Below are positions 44,526-52,660 of a stretch of DNA of 64,000 bases, in pieces (within the stretch, counting starts at the first letter, position 1; each line of letters opens with the position of its first letter). The translations under genes were made by a program, and so were the position numbers. The notes under the pieces are model-generated. The model worked only from the letters and a program-made list of their open reading frames with translations, ran no database searches and was not told where the DNA came from. The DNA comes from Sphingobium sp. D43FB (lineage in GTDB: Bacteria; Pseudomonadota; Alphaproteobacteria; Sphingomonadales; Sphingomonadaceae). The stretch spans positions 39,687-103,686 of the forward strand of contig NZ_NMUA01000018.1 of NCBI RefSeq assembly GCF_002312805.1. Direction: 5' to 3'.

Positions 44526-46063
44526 GCCTTCGCTCCCATCATCGACGTGGGCCAGATGCCGCTCTTGCCCGGCGCGATGATGCCCTGTGGATCGAGCGCA
44601 TCCTTCACCGTGCGATTGAGCTTGGCGAGCGCGCCCCCATTGAAGTCATAGGTGTCCGCGACGGCATCCATATAATCGAGATGGGTGCGATACTCGCCAT
44701 AGCCTTGCGCCTTGGCATCCGCGATCAACCGCTTAAGGAAAGGATCGACCCGCTTCATCATCGCCGGATCATCCTTGTCCAGCAGCACCGCGTTCACATT
44801 GATGAGGTGGCGCTCGCCAAAGGCGAAGCTCGCCTGATAATCCATGCCAAACTCCTTGTAACAGGCATAGGTGCGCTGAAACTGCGCCAGTGCCGCTTTG
44901 CCTGATTGGGGCAAGATCGGCGAAAAGCCGATATGGCCGCCGCGCCCGCCATGCCAGTTGGCATTCTGCATCGGAAAGGTCAGCGGCGTGCCGGTCCAGC
45001 CGGTCGCCTCGATCGGCTCTCCGGTTTTCCAGGTGGTGGGGCGCAGGCTCATCGGCTTGAGCTTGCCCATCTCCCGCTCCAGCACCGCATAGGCGGCCTT
45101 GTTCATATCCTCGCGGCCATATAGGCGCAGGCTCACGCCCCACCAGCCGACATTGAACTTCTTGCGGATCGCCGCGATGACCTCGTCAGACAGGGCGCCG
45201 GGTTTGTCCGTCCACTCGCCACGTGTCGTAAGGGTGGCTGCCGCACGCAGCCAGTTGCCGATGGTCGGCGATTGCTGGAGCAGGCCTTCACGCCGCAAGG
45301 GCGCTAGCGCATCGACCAACGGACCCAGATCCTCCGGCCGCTCGAACTCAAGATCCATGCCCATCAGCGATTCCGGCGCGGGCATCAGCCACAGGCCCAT
45401 CTTGGTCACGATGCCGAAGTTCGACTGCACGAACATCTGGTCCCATGATGGGCCAAAGCCGAATTTGTAGAGCTGCCATGTCGGCGCGCCATCGAGCGCG
45501 CCCATGCCCGTCCGCACCACCATCCCATCGGCCATCACCGCCTCGATGCCGCAAATCTTGGTCGTATGCTCGCCATAGGGCGTGTAGCCAACGCCGCGAT
45601 CCAACGCATTGCCCAGCACCGACCCCCAGCTATTGCCCGGCACCGATAGCCAGTGCTTCATGCCTTTCGATTTCAGGAAATCATACAGATCGTAGAAGCT
45701 GACCCCCGGCTCCAGCAAAACGGTGCCATTGGCCTCGTCATAGTCGATCTTCCGCATGCGCGAGAGATCGAGAATGACCGATCCCGCCAGCAAGGGCGCG
45801 CTGCCACCATAGCCCAGATTTTTGCCGCGACTGATCGGCCAGAGCGGCAATTTGCGCTCCCTTGCCACCTTCAGGATCGCCTGGATTTCCTCGACGGTCG
45901 CAGGCGCGACAGCACCTGCGGGATGATGCAGGGCATCATCGACCGCGAACTTGTCCTGATAGGAGAGTTGATCCTCCTCGTTGAAAAACACATGGTCCAC
46001 GCCGACGATCGCAGCGAAGGCTTGGCGTGCGGCGGCGGCTATGGCGGGGTCGAACGGTTGCAT
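44522..46063 (-). CDS. VAO/PCMH family flavoprotein (4-alkylphenol hydroxylase type)
   Basis: The 513-residue enzyme matches vanillyl-alcohol oxidase, eugenol hydroxylase and p-cresol methylhydroxylase. The FAD segment SRGKNLGYGGSAP lies at 78-90, GNALDRGVGYTPYGEH at 151-166, EYRTHLDYMD with the Tyr-Arg pair at 457-466, and IIAPGKSGIW at the end. H377 (GRGGHIGFSP) aligns with the FAD-linking histidine of VAO and eugenol oxidase, while the FAD-linking tyrosine of p-cresol methylhydroxylase aligns with A368. The Asp170 position of VAO is glycine (SVPGNSWG). It should oxidise a para-alkyl or allyl phenol to a benzylic alcohol. The ATG at 46063 is preferred over a TTG at 46081. No signal peptide is visible. 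Confidence 0.86.
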   Translation of the reverse strand: MQPFDPAIAAAARQAFAAIVGVDHVFFNEEDQLSYQDKFAVDDALHHPAGAVAPATVEEIQAILKVARERKLPLWPISRGKNLGYGGSAPLLAGSVILDLSRMRKIDYDEANGTVLLEPGVSFYDLYDFLKSKGMKHWLSVPGNSWGSVLGNALDRGVGYTPYGEHTTKICGIEAVMADGMVVRTGMGALDGAPTWQLYKFGFGPSWDQMFVQSNFGIVTKMGLWLMPAPESLMGMDLEFERPEDLGPLVDALAPLRREGLLQQSPTIGNWLRAAATLTTRGEWTDKPGALSDEVIAAIRKKFNVGWWGVSLRLYGREDMNKAAYAVLEREMGKLKPMSLRPTTWKTGEPIEATGWTGTPLTFPMQNANWHGGRGGHIGFSPILPQSGKAALAQFQRTYACYKEFGMDYQASFAFGERHLINVNAVLLDKDDPAMMKRVDPFLKRLIADAKAQGYGEYRTHLDYMDAVADTYDFNGGALAKLNRTVKDALDPQGIIAPGKSGIWPTSMMGAKA

Positions 46064-46087
46064 GTCGGAACTGCCTTTCAAGTCAAA

Positions 46088-46846
46088 TCAGGCCGGGGCC
46101 GTCCAGCGGGTGCGCGCCGGTGGCCGCGCGCCGCCGTCGAGACGCAGCACCTCGGCATTGATGTAAGGATTGCGGATCAGGAACAGCGCCGCGTCTGCAA
46201 ACTCTTCGGCGCGCCCGGCGCGCTTGGGGAATTCCGCGCCATCGACCAGTTCCTCCACCAGATCGGGCGGCAAATGGGCTGTCATCGGCGTATCGAAAAA
46301 GCCGGGCGCAATGCCGACGCACCGAATGGCGTACCGGGAAAGATCGCGCGCCCAGACAAGCGTCAGCGCCGCCAACGCCGCCTTGGACGCAGTATAGCTG
46401 CCCATAGCCTCCTGCCCCTCGAACGACGCGATCGAGCAGGCGTTCACGATGATGCCCCGCTCGCCGTCCGCGCCGTCAGGCGCATTGCCGATCATGCGAT
46501 GCGCCACCACGCGCGTCACATGCATGGCCCCCATCAGGTTGACGTCCAGCACCCTACGGAAATCGGCGGCATTGCCCGGTGCATCCGGCGTCGCAATCGG
46601 ACCGAGGCCGCCGATCCCGGCGCAATTAGCCAGAATGGCGATCGCGCCGTCCAGGCCGTCCAGCGCCTTTTCGACAGCCTGCGCGTCCGTGATATCACAG
46701 GCCAGAAATTGCGAACCGGCATCGGCCGGTGGGTAAACGTCCATCACGACCGTCCGCGCGCCCTCCGCCTGGAGTTTCGCAGCCAGCGCAGCGCCTAATC
46801 CAGACGCCCCTCCAGTAATGACCGCAAGCTTGCCCCTGGGATCCAT
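46088..46846 (-). CDS. SDR family oxidoreductase
   Basis: The 252-residue classical SDR has AVITGGASGLGAALAAKL at residues 9-26, AILANCAGIGGLGPI near 83 (NCAG in place of NNAG), and SYTASKAALAAL near 155 as the active-site tyrosine-lysine. The C-terminus has NPYINAEVLRLDGGARPP. The N-terminal form resembles type II 3-hydroxyacyl-CoA dehydrogenase (HSD10-like) SDRs. It leads the operon SDR-flavoprotein-cytochrome-Tat protein-VOC and lies 40 nt from the operator. It might oxidise the benzylic alcohol made by the flavoprotein. Confidence 0.87.
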   Translation of the reverse strand: MDPRGKLAVITGGASGLGAALAAKLQAEGARTVVMDVYPPADAGSQFLACDITDAQAVEKALDGLDGAIAILANCAGIGGLGPIATPDAPGNAADFRRVLDVNLMGAMHVTRVVAHRMIGNAPDGADGERGIIVNACSIASFEGQEAMGSYTASKAALAALTLVWARDLSRYAIRCVGIAPGFFDTPMTAHLPPDLVEELVDGAEFPKRAGRAEEFADAALFLIRNPYINAEVLRLDGGARPPARTRWTAPA

Positions 46847-46885
46847 CTCGCCTCGTTCCTTCGGTCATCGCCGACTCTTTTTTGA

Positions 46886-46897
46886 TAACGATCGTTA
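46886..46897. promoter_or_regulatory. Island operator 6, TAACG-NN-CGTTA
   Basis: TAACGATCGTTA, identical to operator 3, lies 40 nt ahead of the SDR-flavocytochrome operon. It marks the right-hand limit of the regulon. Confidence 0.75.
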
Positions 46898-47101
46898 GTA
46901 TTAGAAGGGGAGCGATACTGTCAAGGACAGAAGGACCGACCGCGCCCTCGAACTCCGGCGATTGGAAAAAACGATGGCATGGGGCGCCGTGTTCAACCCC
47001 GCCAATCCGATAGGCCGCGAACAGCCGCCCTGTGCTTGACGCGGGTTTACGCGGTTTCTACGGTCCACCACCGGCTGGTGCTACCTTCGGAGACGATGCC
47101 C

Positions 47102-48124
47102 ATGGACGACATCATCAGGGATCGCCCGCCGGGGTATCGCTATTCGCGCCGAGGCACCTTGCCGCTCATCAGGCAATTGTCCGTCATCAACAACAGCCGC
47201 AATGCGCTGCTGCTTGCATTCCAATGGGTGATCATCGTCGCGGCCATGGCCATCGCGATCCAGATCGACAGCGTGCCGGTCTATTTGGTCGCTGGTTTGA
47301 TCATCGGCACCCGCATTCAGTGTCTGGCGGTGATGATGCATGATGCCTGCCACGGCCTGTTGTTCAGCAACCGCCGCGTCAACGATCTGGTCGGCGATAT
47401 TTTCGTCGCCTTTCCGCTGATGCTCAGCCTGGACCTGTATCGCGCCAACCATTTGCAGCATCACCGCCACACCAACACCATCCATGATTATGACCATCGC
47501 ATTCAGCGGCGCGACCCGGACCAGCATTTCCCCAAATCCCCGCGCGCGATGTTCTGGCTGCTGGTTCGCAGCATCACCGGTCTCAACTATTATCGGGTGG
47601 CGCGCGCTGGACGTATCTGGGCACCCATCGCCAATTTCCACAATCCCAAACGCTTCGGTTTCGATTACCGCCTGTCGCTGCGCCTAGGCTATGTCGCGTG
47701 GGCCGTGCTGGTCTATGGCGCGATATTGTGGTCGCCCTTTCGCTGGCAGATATTGGGCCTGTTGCTGATCCCGCAATTTTTCTGGGTCAATGTCTTCAAC
47801 CGCATCCGCGCCATGGCCGAACATAACGGCCTCCCCGACAATCACGAACTCAACGGCACCCGCACCGTCATCCCGACCCTGCTCGACCGGCTCCTCATCG
47901 GGCCGTTCAACGTCAGCTATCATCTGGAACATCACCTGTTCCCGTCCGTCCCCTGGCATAATCTGCGCCGCCTGCATCTCCATCTGATGGCCGATCCAGC
48001 CTATGCGGCGAACGCGCATGTGACGCGCGGATATTGGGGCATGATCCAGGAACTTATGCCGACGCGCGTGACGCATGGGAATGGCGAGAGCATGGACGAG
48101 GCAGCCACGCCAACGGCGCGGTAA
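47102..48124 (+). CDS. Membrane fatty acid desaturase
   Basis: About 340 residues with hydrophobic helices and three histidine boxes: HDACH, HLQHHRHTN and HLEHHLFPSVPWHNL. These bind the diiron centre of membrane desaturases and hydroxylases. It would introduce a double bond into a lipid acyl chain at the inner membrane using O2. GGAG lies nine nt before the ATG at 47102; the ATG at 47096 is too close to it. It falls between the catabolic island and the maltodextrin locus and shares no visible operator with either. Confidence 0.85.
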   Translation: MDDIIRDRPPGYRYSRRGTLPLIRQLSVINNSRNALLLAFQWVIIVAAMAIAIQIDSVPVYLVAGLIIGTRIQCLAVMMHDACHGLLFSNRRVNDLVGDIFVAFPLMLSLDLYRANHLQHHRHTNTIHDYDHRIQRRDPDQHFPKSPRAMFWLLVRSITGLNYYRVARAGRIWAPIANFHNPKRFGFDYRLSLRLGYVAWAVLVYGAILWSPFRWQILGLLLIPQFFWVNVFNRIRAMAEHNGLPDNHELNGTRTVIPTLLDRLLIGPFNVSYHLEHHLFPSVPWHNLRRLHLHLMADPAYAANAHVTRGYWGMIQELMPTRVTHGNGESMDEAATPTAR

Positions 48125-48225
48125 CGCGATGATACCCATTTCGGCTATTCGATTGTCGCCGACAGGCCGCCCCTGGAAATCACTATTGGTCGGCCAAGCT
48201 ACAGGTCCAATACCGCCAAATCCCC

Positions 48226-48238
48226 TGAATACGTATGT
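48226..48238. promoter_or_regulatory. LacI-type operator upstream of the maltodextrin receptor
   Basis: TGAATACGTATGT contains the 8-bp palindrome ATACGTAT with the central CG typical of LacI-family sites. The identical 13-mer lies at 52558-52570 beside the LacI gene. Confidence 0.65.
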
Positions 48239-48341
48239 GGGATGCTGTGCAGATCGGGCATCGCAGGACTAATGTCCTCTCAGACCCGCGAAAGCGGCAA
48301 GAAGCGCCGTCACAGGCGTCTTGGGGAGGGGTGTTTCTGCA

Positions 48342-51119
48342 ATGCACACTATATTTGGTTCTGTTCTGCGCGCGGCTTTGATGGCGGGCGTTTCGCTTTC
48401 CGTAACGTCGATCGCATCCGCGCAAACAACCGACGCGGCCGCCGCCGCCGACCAACCCGTCGATGCCATCGTCGTCACCGGCATCCGCGCATCGCTGGCC
48501 TCCGCTGCCAAGATGAAGCGCGATTCGGTGTTGATCGTCGATTCCATCACGGCCGAAGATGTCGGCAAGCTGCCCGACGTCTCGATCGCGGACTCGCTCG
48601 CCCGCCTGCCGGGCGTCACCGCCCAACGTCTCGAAGGGCGCGACCAGCGCCTGTCGATCCGTGGCCTTGGCCCCGACTTTTCCACCACCCTGCTCAACGG
48701 GCGCGAACAGGTGACCGTCGGCGACAATCGCGGCGTGGAATATGATCAATATCCGTCCGAATTCTTCCAGAACGTCAATGTCTACAAGAGTTCCGACGCA
48801 GCCCTGATCGCGGCCGGCATTTCCGGCACGGTCGACCTGCGGATGCTCCGCCCGCTCGACAAGAATGACCGCATCATCGCCGTTGCCCTGCGTGGCCAGA
48901 TGAACGGCCTCGACAAGCTGAACCCGGATGGCGAACGCTATGGCTATCGCGCGTCGGCCACCTATGTCGATCAATATGCCGACGATACGCTGGGCCTCGC
49001 CATCGGCTTTTCCGCCTCGCACACCCCGTCGCAAAATGAGCGCTTCAACGCCTGGGGCTATCCGACCGATGCAGCCAACAACCTGATCATCGGCGGCGCC
49101 AAACCCTATGTCCAATCCAACCTGTTGAAGCGCTATGGCGCGGTCGCCACGCTGGAATGGCAGCCGAGCGACAATTTCCATTCGACCGTCGACGTCCTCT
49201 ATTCGCATTTTGAGGAAGAACAGCGTCTGCGCGGCATCGAATTTCCGCTGGTCTGGGGCACCAATGTCGGCGTCAGCGATGTGACGGTGGAAGATGGCTT
49301 CGTCACCGGCGCGACCTTCAGCAACGTCTATGGCGTGCAGCGCAATGATTATAACAAGCGCACCGCCGACACCATCTCGCTGGGCTGGAACAACCAGTTC
49401 CGCCTGAACGACAGGCTTTACTTGAACGTCGATGCCAGCTGGTCGCGCGCCAAGCGCACCGACTTCCTGCTCGAAACCTATTCGGGCACCGGCTATCTGC
49501 GGTCGGGCGTGCCCGACACCGTGCGCGTCGATCGCCAGTCCAACGGCCTGTTTCAGATCGTGCCGACCATCGACTATACCGACACCAGCATCATCAGCCT
49601 GACCGATCCCAATGGCTGGGGCTATAATGGCACGACCGCCGTGGTGCAGGCGGGCTTCCTGAACCAGCCCAAATTCATCGACGATCTGCGCTCGTTCCGC
49701 ACGAACCTGACGGGCGAGATTGAAGGCAGCATCTTCAGCAACTGGGAAGTCGGCGGCAATTACAGCCGTCGCAAGAAAACCAGTGCCTTCACCAGCTATT
49801 TTCTGTGTCCGACGGGCGGCACCGATTGCACCATCGCGGGCGGCACCCCCGGTTCAGCCCCCGTTCCCAGCGAAGCGCTGCTCGGCTCCAACGTCTCGCT
49901 CGGCTATCTGGGCGTTCCGGCGATGCTGACGCTTGATCCGCTCTATCTCTACAATAATGTCCTCGACGCGGTATATGATAATCGCCCGCAATCGCTCGTG
50001 CGCGATAACTTCGTGAAGGAAGATGTGTTCACGGGCTATGCCAAGATGACGATGGACGGCGAACTGGGCGGCAAGCCGCTCAAGGGCGCGTTCGGCGCGC
50101 AGGTGATCCATTCCAGGCAGCGCTCGGTCGGCACTATTTCCAGCTTCGCCAATGGCGTCGTCACGGTGGTGCCTGCTTCGGGCAAGACCAGCTATACCGA
50201 TTTCCTGCCGAGCGCGCAGATGTCGGTCGAGCTGGAACCGGGTTTCTTCATCAAGCTCGGCGCCGCGCAGGCCATGGTCCGCCCGCGCCTCGACCAGGAG
50301 CGGGTGAACCAGGAATTCAGCTTCGATCCCTCGAAGATCGGCCTGGGTTCCGACCCGTTCAACAGCCCGTTCAGCTCGAACGGCGGCAACACCAATTTGC
50401 GTCCCTATCAATCGACCAATATCGACCTGTCGGTGGAACGCTATTTCCGCAATGGCGGCTATGTCTCGCTGTCGGGCTATTTCAAGAATCTGACGGATTT
50501 CGTCGATCCCAACAACAATATCGCTTATGACTTCTCGTCGCTTCTGCCCGCCTTGCCTGCGGATATTCGCAACGAAATCATCGCCAATGGCGGCGCCATC
50601 GGCTTGTTGAAGGCACCCGCCAACAACGGCAAAGGCACGATCATCGGCGCGGAAGCCACCGCATCGCTGCCCTTCAAGCTGTTCACCGAGACCCTTGACG
50701 GTTTCGGCCTCTTCGCCAGCGGCTCCTACACCCACAGCGAAGTCAAATATGGCAGCAATCCCGGCGCGACCGTGACCCTGCCGGGCCTCTCCAAATGGGT
50801 CGCCAGCGGCACCGCCTATTTCGAACGCAGCGGCTTCCAGGCACGAGTCAGCTATCGCTACCGCTCATCTTTCCTGGGCGAAGTCGCTGGCCTGTCGGCA
50901 GCCCCCACCTTCCGCACGGCCAAGGCGGAGGGCATATTGGACGCGCAGATCGGCTATGAATTCCAGTCGGGTCCGCTCACCGGCCTGTCGATCCTGCTCC
51001 AGGGCAAGAACCTGACCGACCAGCCCTTCGTCACCTACCAGAATGACGACCCGCGCCAGGTCATCGACTATCAACGCTATGGCCGCGATTATTATCTGGG
51101 CCTCACCTACAAATTCTAG
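48342..51119 (+). CDS. TonB-dependent receptor, maltodextrin type
   Basis: The 925-residue protein has a signal peptide ending in ASAQ, a TonB box-like DAIVVTGIRASL and the plug sequence DVGKLPDVSIADSLARLPGV shared by large sphingomonad and Caulobacter sugar receptors (MalA-like). LSIRGLGPDFSTTLLNGREQ and the terminal YYLGLTYKF are as expected. It should import maltodextrins into the periplasm, where the GH13 and GH97 enzymes act. The operator 104 nt upstream matches the one beside the LacI regulator. The ATG at 48342 has its GGGGAGG unusually far (about 12 nt) upstream. Confidence 0.88.
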   Translation: MHTIFGSVLRAALMAGVSLSVTSIASAQTTDAAAAADQPVDAIVVTGIRASLASAAKMKRDSVLIVDSITAEDVGKLPDVSIADSLARLPGVTAQRLEGRDQRLSIRGLGPDFSTTLLNGREQVTVGDNRGVEYDQYPSEFFQNVNVYKSSDAALIAAGISGTVDLRMLRPLDKNDRIIAVALRGQMNGLDKLNPDGERYGYRASATYVDQYADDTLGLAIGFSASHTPSQNERFNAWGYPTDAANNLIIGGAKPYVQSNLLKRYGAVATLEWQPSDNFHSTVDVLYSHFEEEQRLRGIEFPLVWGTNVGVSDVTVEDGFVTGATFSNVYGVQRNDYNKRTADTISLGWNNQFRLNDRLYLNVDASWSRAKRTDFLLETYSGTGYLRSGVPDTVRVDRQSNGLFQIVPTIDYTDTSIISLTDPNGWGYNGTTAVVQAGFLNQPKFIDDLRSFRTNLTGEIEGSIFSNWEVGGNYSRRKKTSAFTSYFLCPTGGTDCTIAGGTPGSAPVPSEALLGSNVSLGYLGVPAMLTLDPLYLYNNVLDAVYDNRPQSLVRDNFVKEDVFTGYAKMTMDGELGGKPLKGAFGAQVIHSRQRSVGTISSFANGVVTVVPASGKTSYTDFLPSAQMSVELEPGFFIKLGAAQAMVRPRLDQERVNQEFSFDPSKIGLGSDPFNSPFSSNGGNTNLRPYQSTNIDLSVERYFRNGGYVSLSGYFKNLTDFVDPNNNIAYDFSSLLPALPADIRNEIIANGGAIGLLKAPANNGKGTIIGAEATASLPFKLFTETLDGFGLFASGSYTHSEVKYGSNPGATVTLPGLSKWVASGTAYFERSGFQARVSYRYRSSFLGEVAGLSAAPTFRTAKAEGILDAQIGYEFQSGPLTGLSILLQGKNLTDQPFVTYQNDDPRQVIDYQRYGRDYYLGLTYKF

Positions 51120-51141
51120 AGCGTGATGACTTTACTCAGAA

Positions 51142-51295
51142 CCGTTCGTCCTGAGTAGCCCCTTCGACTGCCTGCCAAGGCAGGCGCTCAGGACAGGCAT
51201 TAAGCGAAGTCGAAATGGCGTATCGAAGGATATAAGCGCAGCCGACCCTTCGATACGGGTCTTCGACAAGCTCAGCCCCTACTCAGGGCGAACGG
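51142..51295. repeat. REP-like inverted repeat, CCGTTCG/CGAACGG family, long copy
   Basis: Opens ACCGTTCGTCCTGAGTAGCC and closes CTACTCAGGGCGAACGG. It contains an extra inner hairpin CTGCCTGCCAAGGCAGGCG and further CGAAGTCGAAATGG / CTTCGATACG arms. Largest of the three copies in the window. Confidence 0.8.
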
Positions 51296-51396
51296 AGTAA
51301 TGCGACTTAACGTCATCCCGCTCTAACGCTTCTCAAATCCTTCCCGGCGGGGGAGGATGCCCCTCTAATCTGCCTGACTGCACGCAGGCAGTGCCG

Positions 51397-51438
51397 GGAC
51401 CGCCGCTTCTTTCAGGAGAGGGCGGTCCCTTTTTTTTC
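51397..51438 (+). terminator. Rho-independent terminator behind the maltodextrin receptor
   Basis: GGGACCGCC (51397-51405) pairs perfectly with GGCGGTCCC (51422-51430), followed by eight T. It lies 278 nt after the receptor stop, beyond the REP repeat, so the receptor mRNA may carry a long structured 3' end. Confidence 0.85.
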
Positions 51439-51490
51439 AGCAACATTGCCGATTTCCGCCGTTCGGGCTGCGCGAATCTGTGAAACGCGA

Positions 51491-52513
51491 TCAGGCGGTC
51501 ATCCGGCTGACCAACCGTGGCGCCAGCAGCGTCGGCGTCACCGGCTTGCCCTTGATCTGGGCGATCAGCGCATCGACCAGCACCTCGCCCGCAAGCAGAT
51601 AATCCTGCGCAACCGTGGTCAGCGGCGGGCGCGTCAGGCTGACCGCGGGAATATCGTCGAAACCGATCATCGCCACATCGTTCGGCACCGTCATCCCCGC
51701 CTCCTCCAGCGCGCGCATCGCGCCGATCGCGATCAGATCCGACCCGGCGAAAATAGCATCGAACGGAATGCCGCGCGCGATCAGGCGGCGCGCCGCCTCA
51801 TGGCCGGAATGTTCGATCGACAGCGCATCGACATGCAGACCCGGATCGACCGGCAGGCCGGCCTCCACCATCGCCTCGGTCAGCCCCGCATAACGATCGC
51901 GAAATTCGGGATAGCGGTTGGACGCATCGCCCAGAAAGGCAATCGAGCGGCGGCCGCGTTCGATCAGATGCCGACCCGCATCGCGCCCACCCTGCCGATT
52001 ATCGCAACCGATGGTCATGCCCAACGCATGGTCATCGACCGAACCCCAGCGGACGAAATGCGTCCCCTGCGCCACCAGCTGTTCCAGCCGGACGCGATAA
52101 ATCTCATAATTGCCATAGCCGAGCAGGATGATGCCGTCGGCCTTGCGACTATCTTCATAATCGACATGCCAGTCGGTCGATAATTGCTGAAAGGATGTCA
52201 GCAGGTCATAGCCCCGCTTGGCGCAGGTTTGCAGGATCGGCCCCAGCATCGACAGGAAGAAGGGATTGATCCAGCTTTCGTCGGGCAGCAGATCCTCGAA
52301 GAACAGCAGCGCCAGCGTGTTGCTCTTTCCCCGGCGCAGCGATGACGCATTCTTGTCCACCGCATAGTTGAGCTGGCGGGCGATCGCCTCGATCCGCTTG
52401 CGCGTCCCCTCGCTGACCGTGGGGTCGCCGCGCAGCGCGCGCGATACGGTCGGCTGGGAAACACCGGCCAATGTCGCGATGTCGAACGACGTGATTTTCT
52501 CATTGACGGCCAT
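51491..52513 (-). CDS. LacI family regulator of the maltodextrin locus
   Basis: The 340-residue protein has an N-terminal helix-turn-helix, SFDIATLAGVSQPTVSRALRG at residues 9-29, and the hinge helix region SSLRRGKSNTLALLF. A periplasmic-binding-protein-like sensor follows (IFAGSDLIAIGAMRALEE, DVAMIGFDDIPAVSLTRPPL). It probably represses the locus until a maltose-type sugar binds. It is divergent from the GH13 amylase gene, and the shared 13-mer operator lies 45 nt from its start. It resembles MalR of related alphaproteobacteria; that name is an inference. Confidence 0.88.
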   Translation of the reverse strand: MAVNEKITSFDIATLAGVSQPTVSRALRGDPTVSEGTRKRIEAIARQLNYAVDKNASSLRRGKSNTLALLFFEDLLPDESWINPFFLSMLGPILQTCAKRGYDLLTSFQQLSTDWHVDYEDSRKADGIILLGYGNYEIYRVRLEQLVAQGTHFVRWGSVDDHALGMTIGCDNRQGGRDAGRHLIERGRRSIAFLGDASNRYPEFRDRYAGLTEAMVEAGLPVDPGLHVDALSIEHSGHEAARRLIARGIPFDAIFAGSDLIAIGAMRALEEAGMTVPNDVAMIGFDDIPAVSLTRPPLTTVAQDYLLAGEVLVDALIAQIKGKPVTPTLLAPRLVSRMTA

Positions 52514-52557
52514 CGCTTGATCCTACGCCGCTCCGGCACGCTTGGAAAGCCGGGCTT

Positions 52558-52570
52558 TGAATACGTATGT
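52558..52570. promoter_or_regulatory. LacI-type operator between lacI-type gene and amylase
   Basis: TGAATACGTATGT, identical to the site at 48226-48238. It sits in the divergent promoter region of the regulator and the glycoside hydrolase operon. Confidence 0.65.
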
Positions 52571-52660
52571 CGCATCCTTGGCCGCACCGACAAAGGCCGA
52601 CTAAGAAGGGGGCATAAGACCGTGGCGATCAGGCCAGTGCGGACCAGAGGAGGAAGAGGA

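Noticed and set aside
44522..46063. p-Cresol methylhydroxylase proper (PchF)
   Set aside because: The covalent-FAD tyrosine is replaced by alanine and a VAO-type histidine is present, so a narrower name is not justified.
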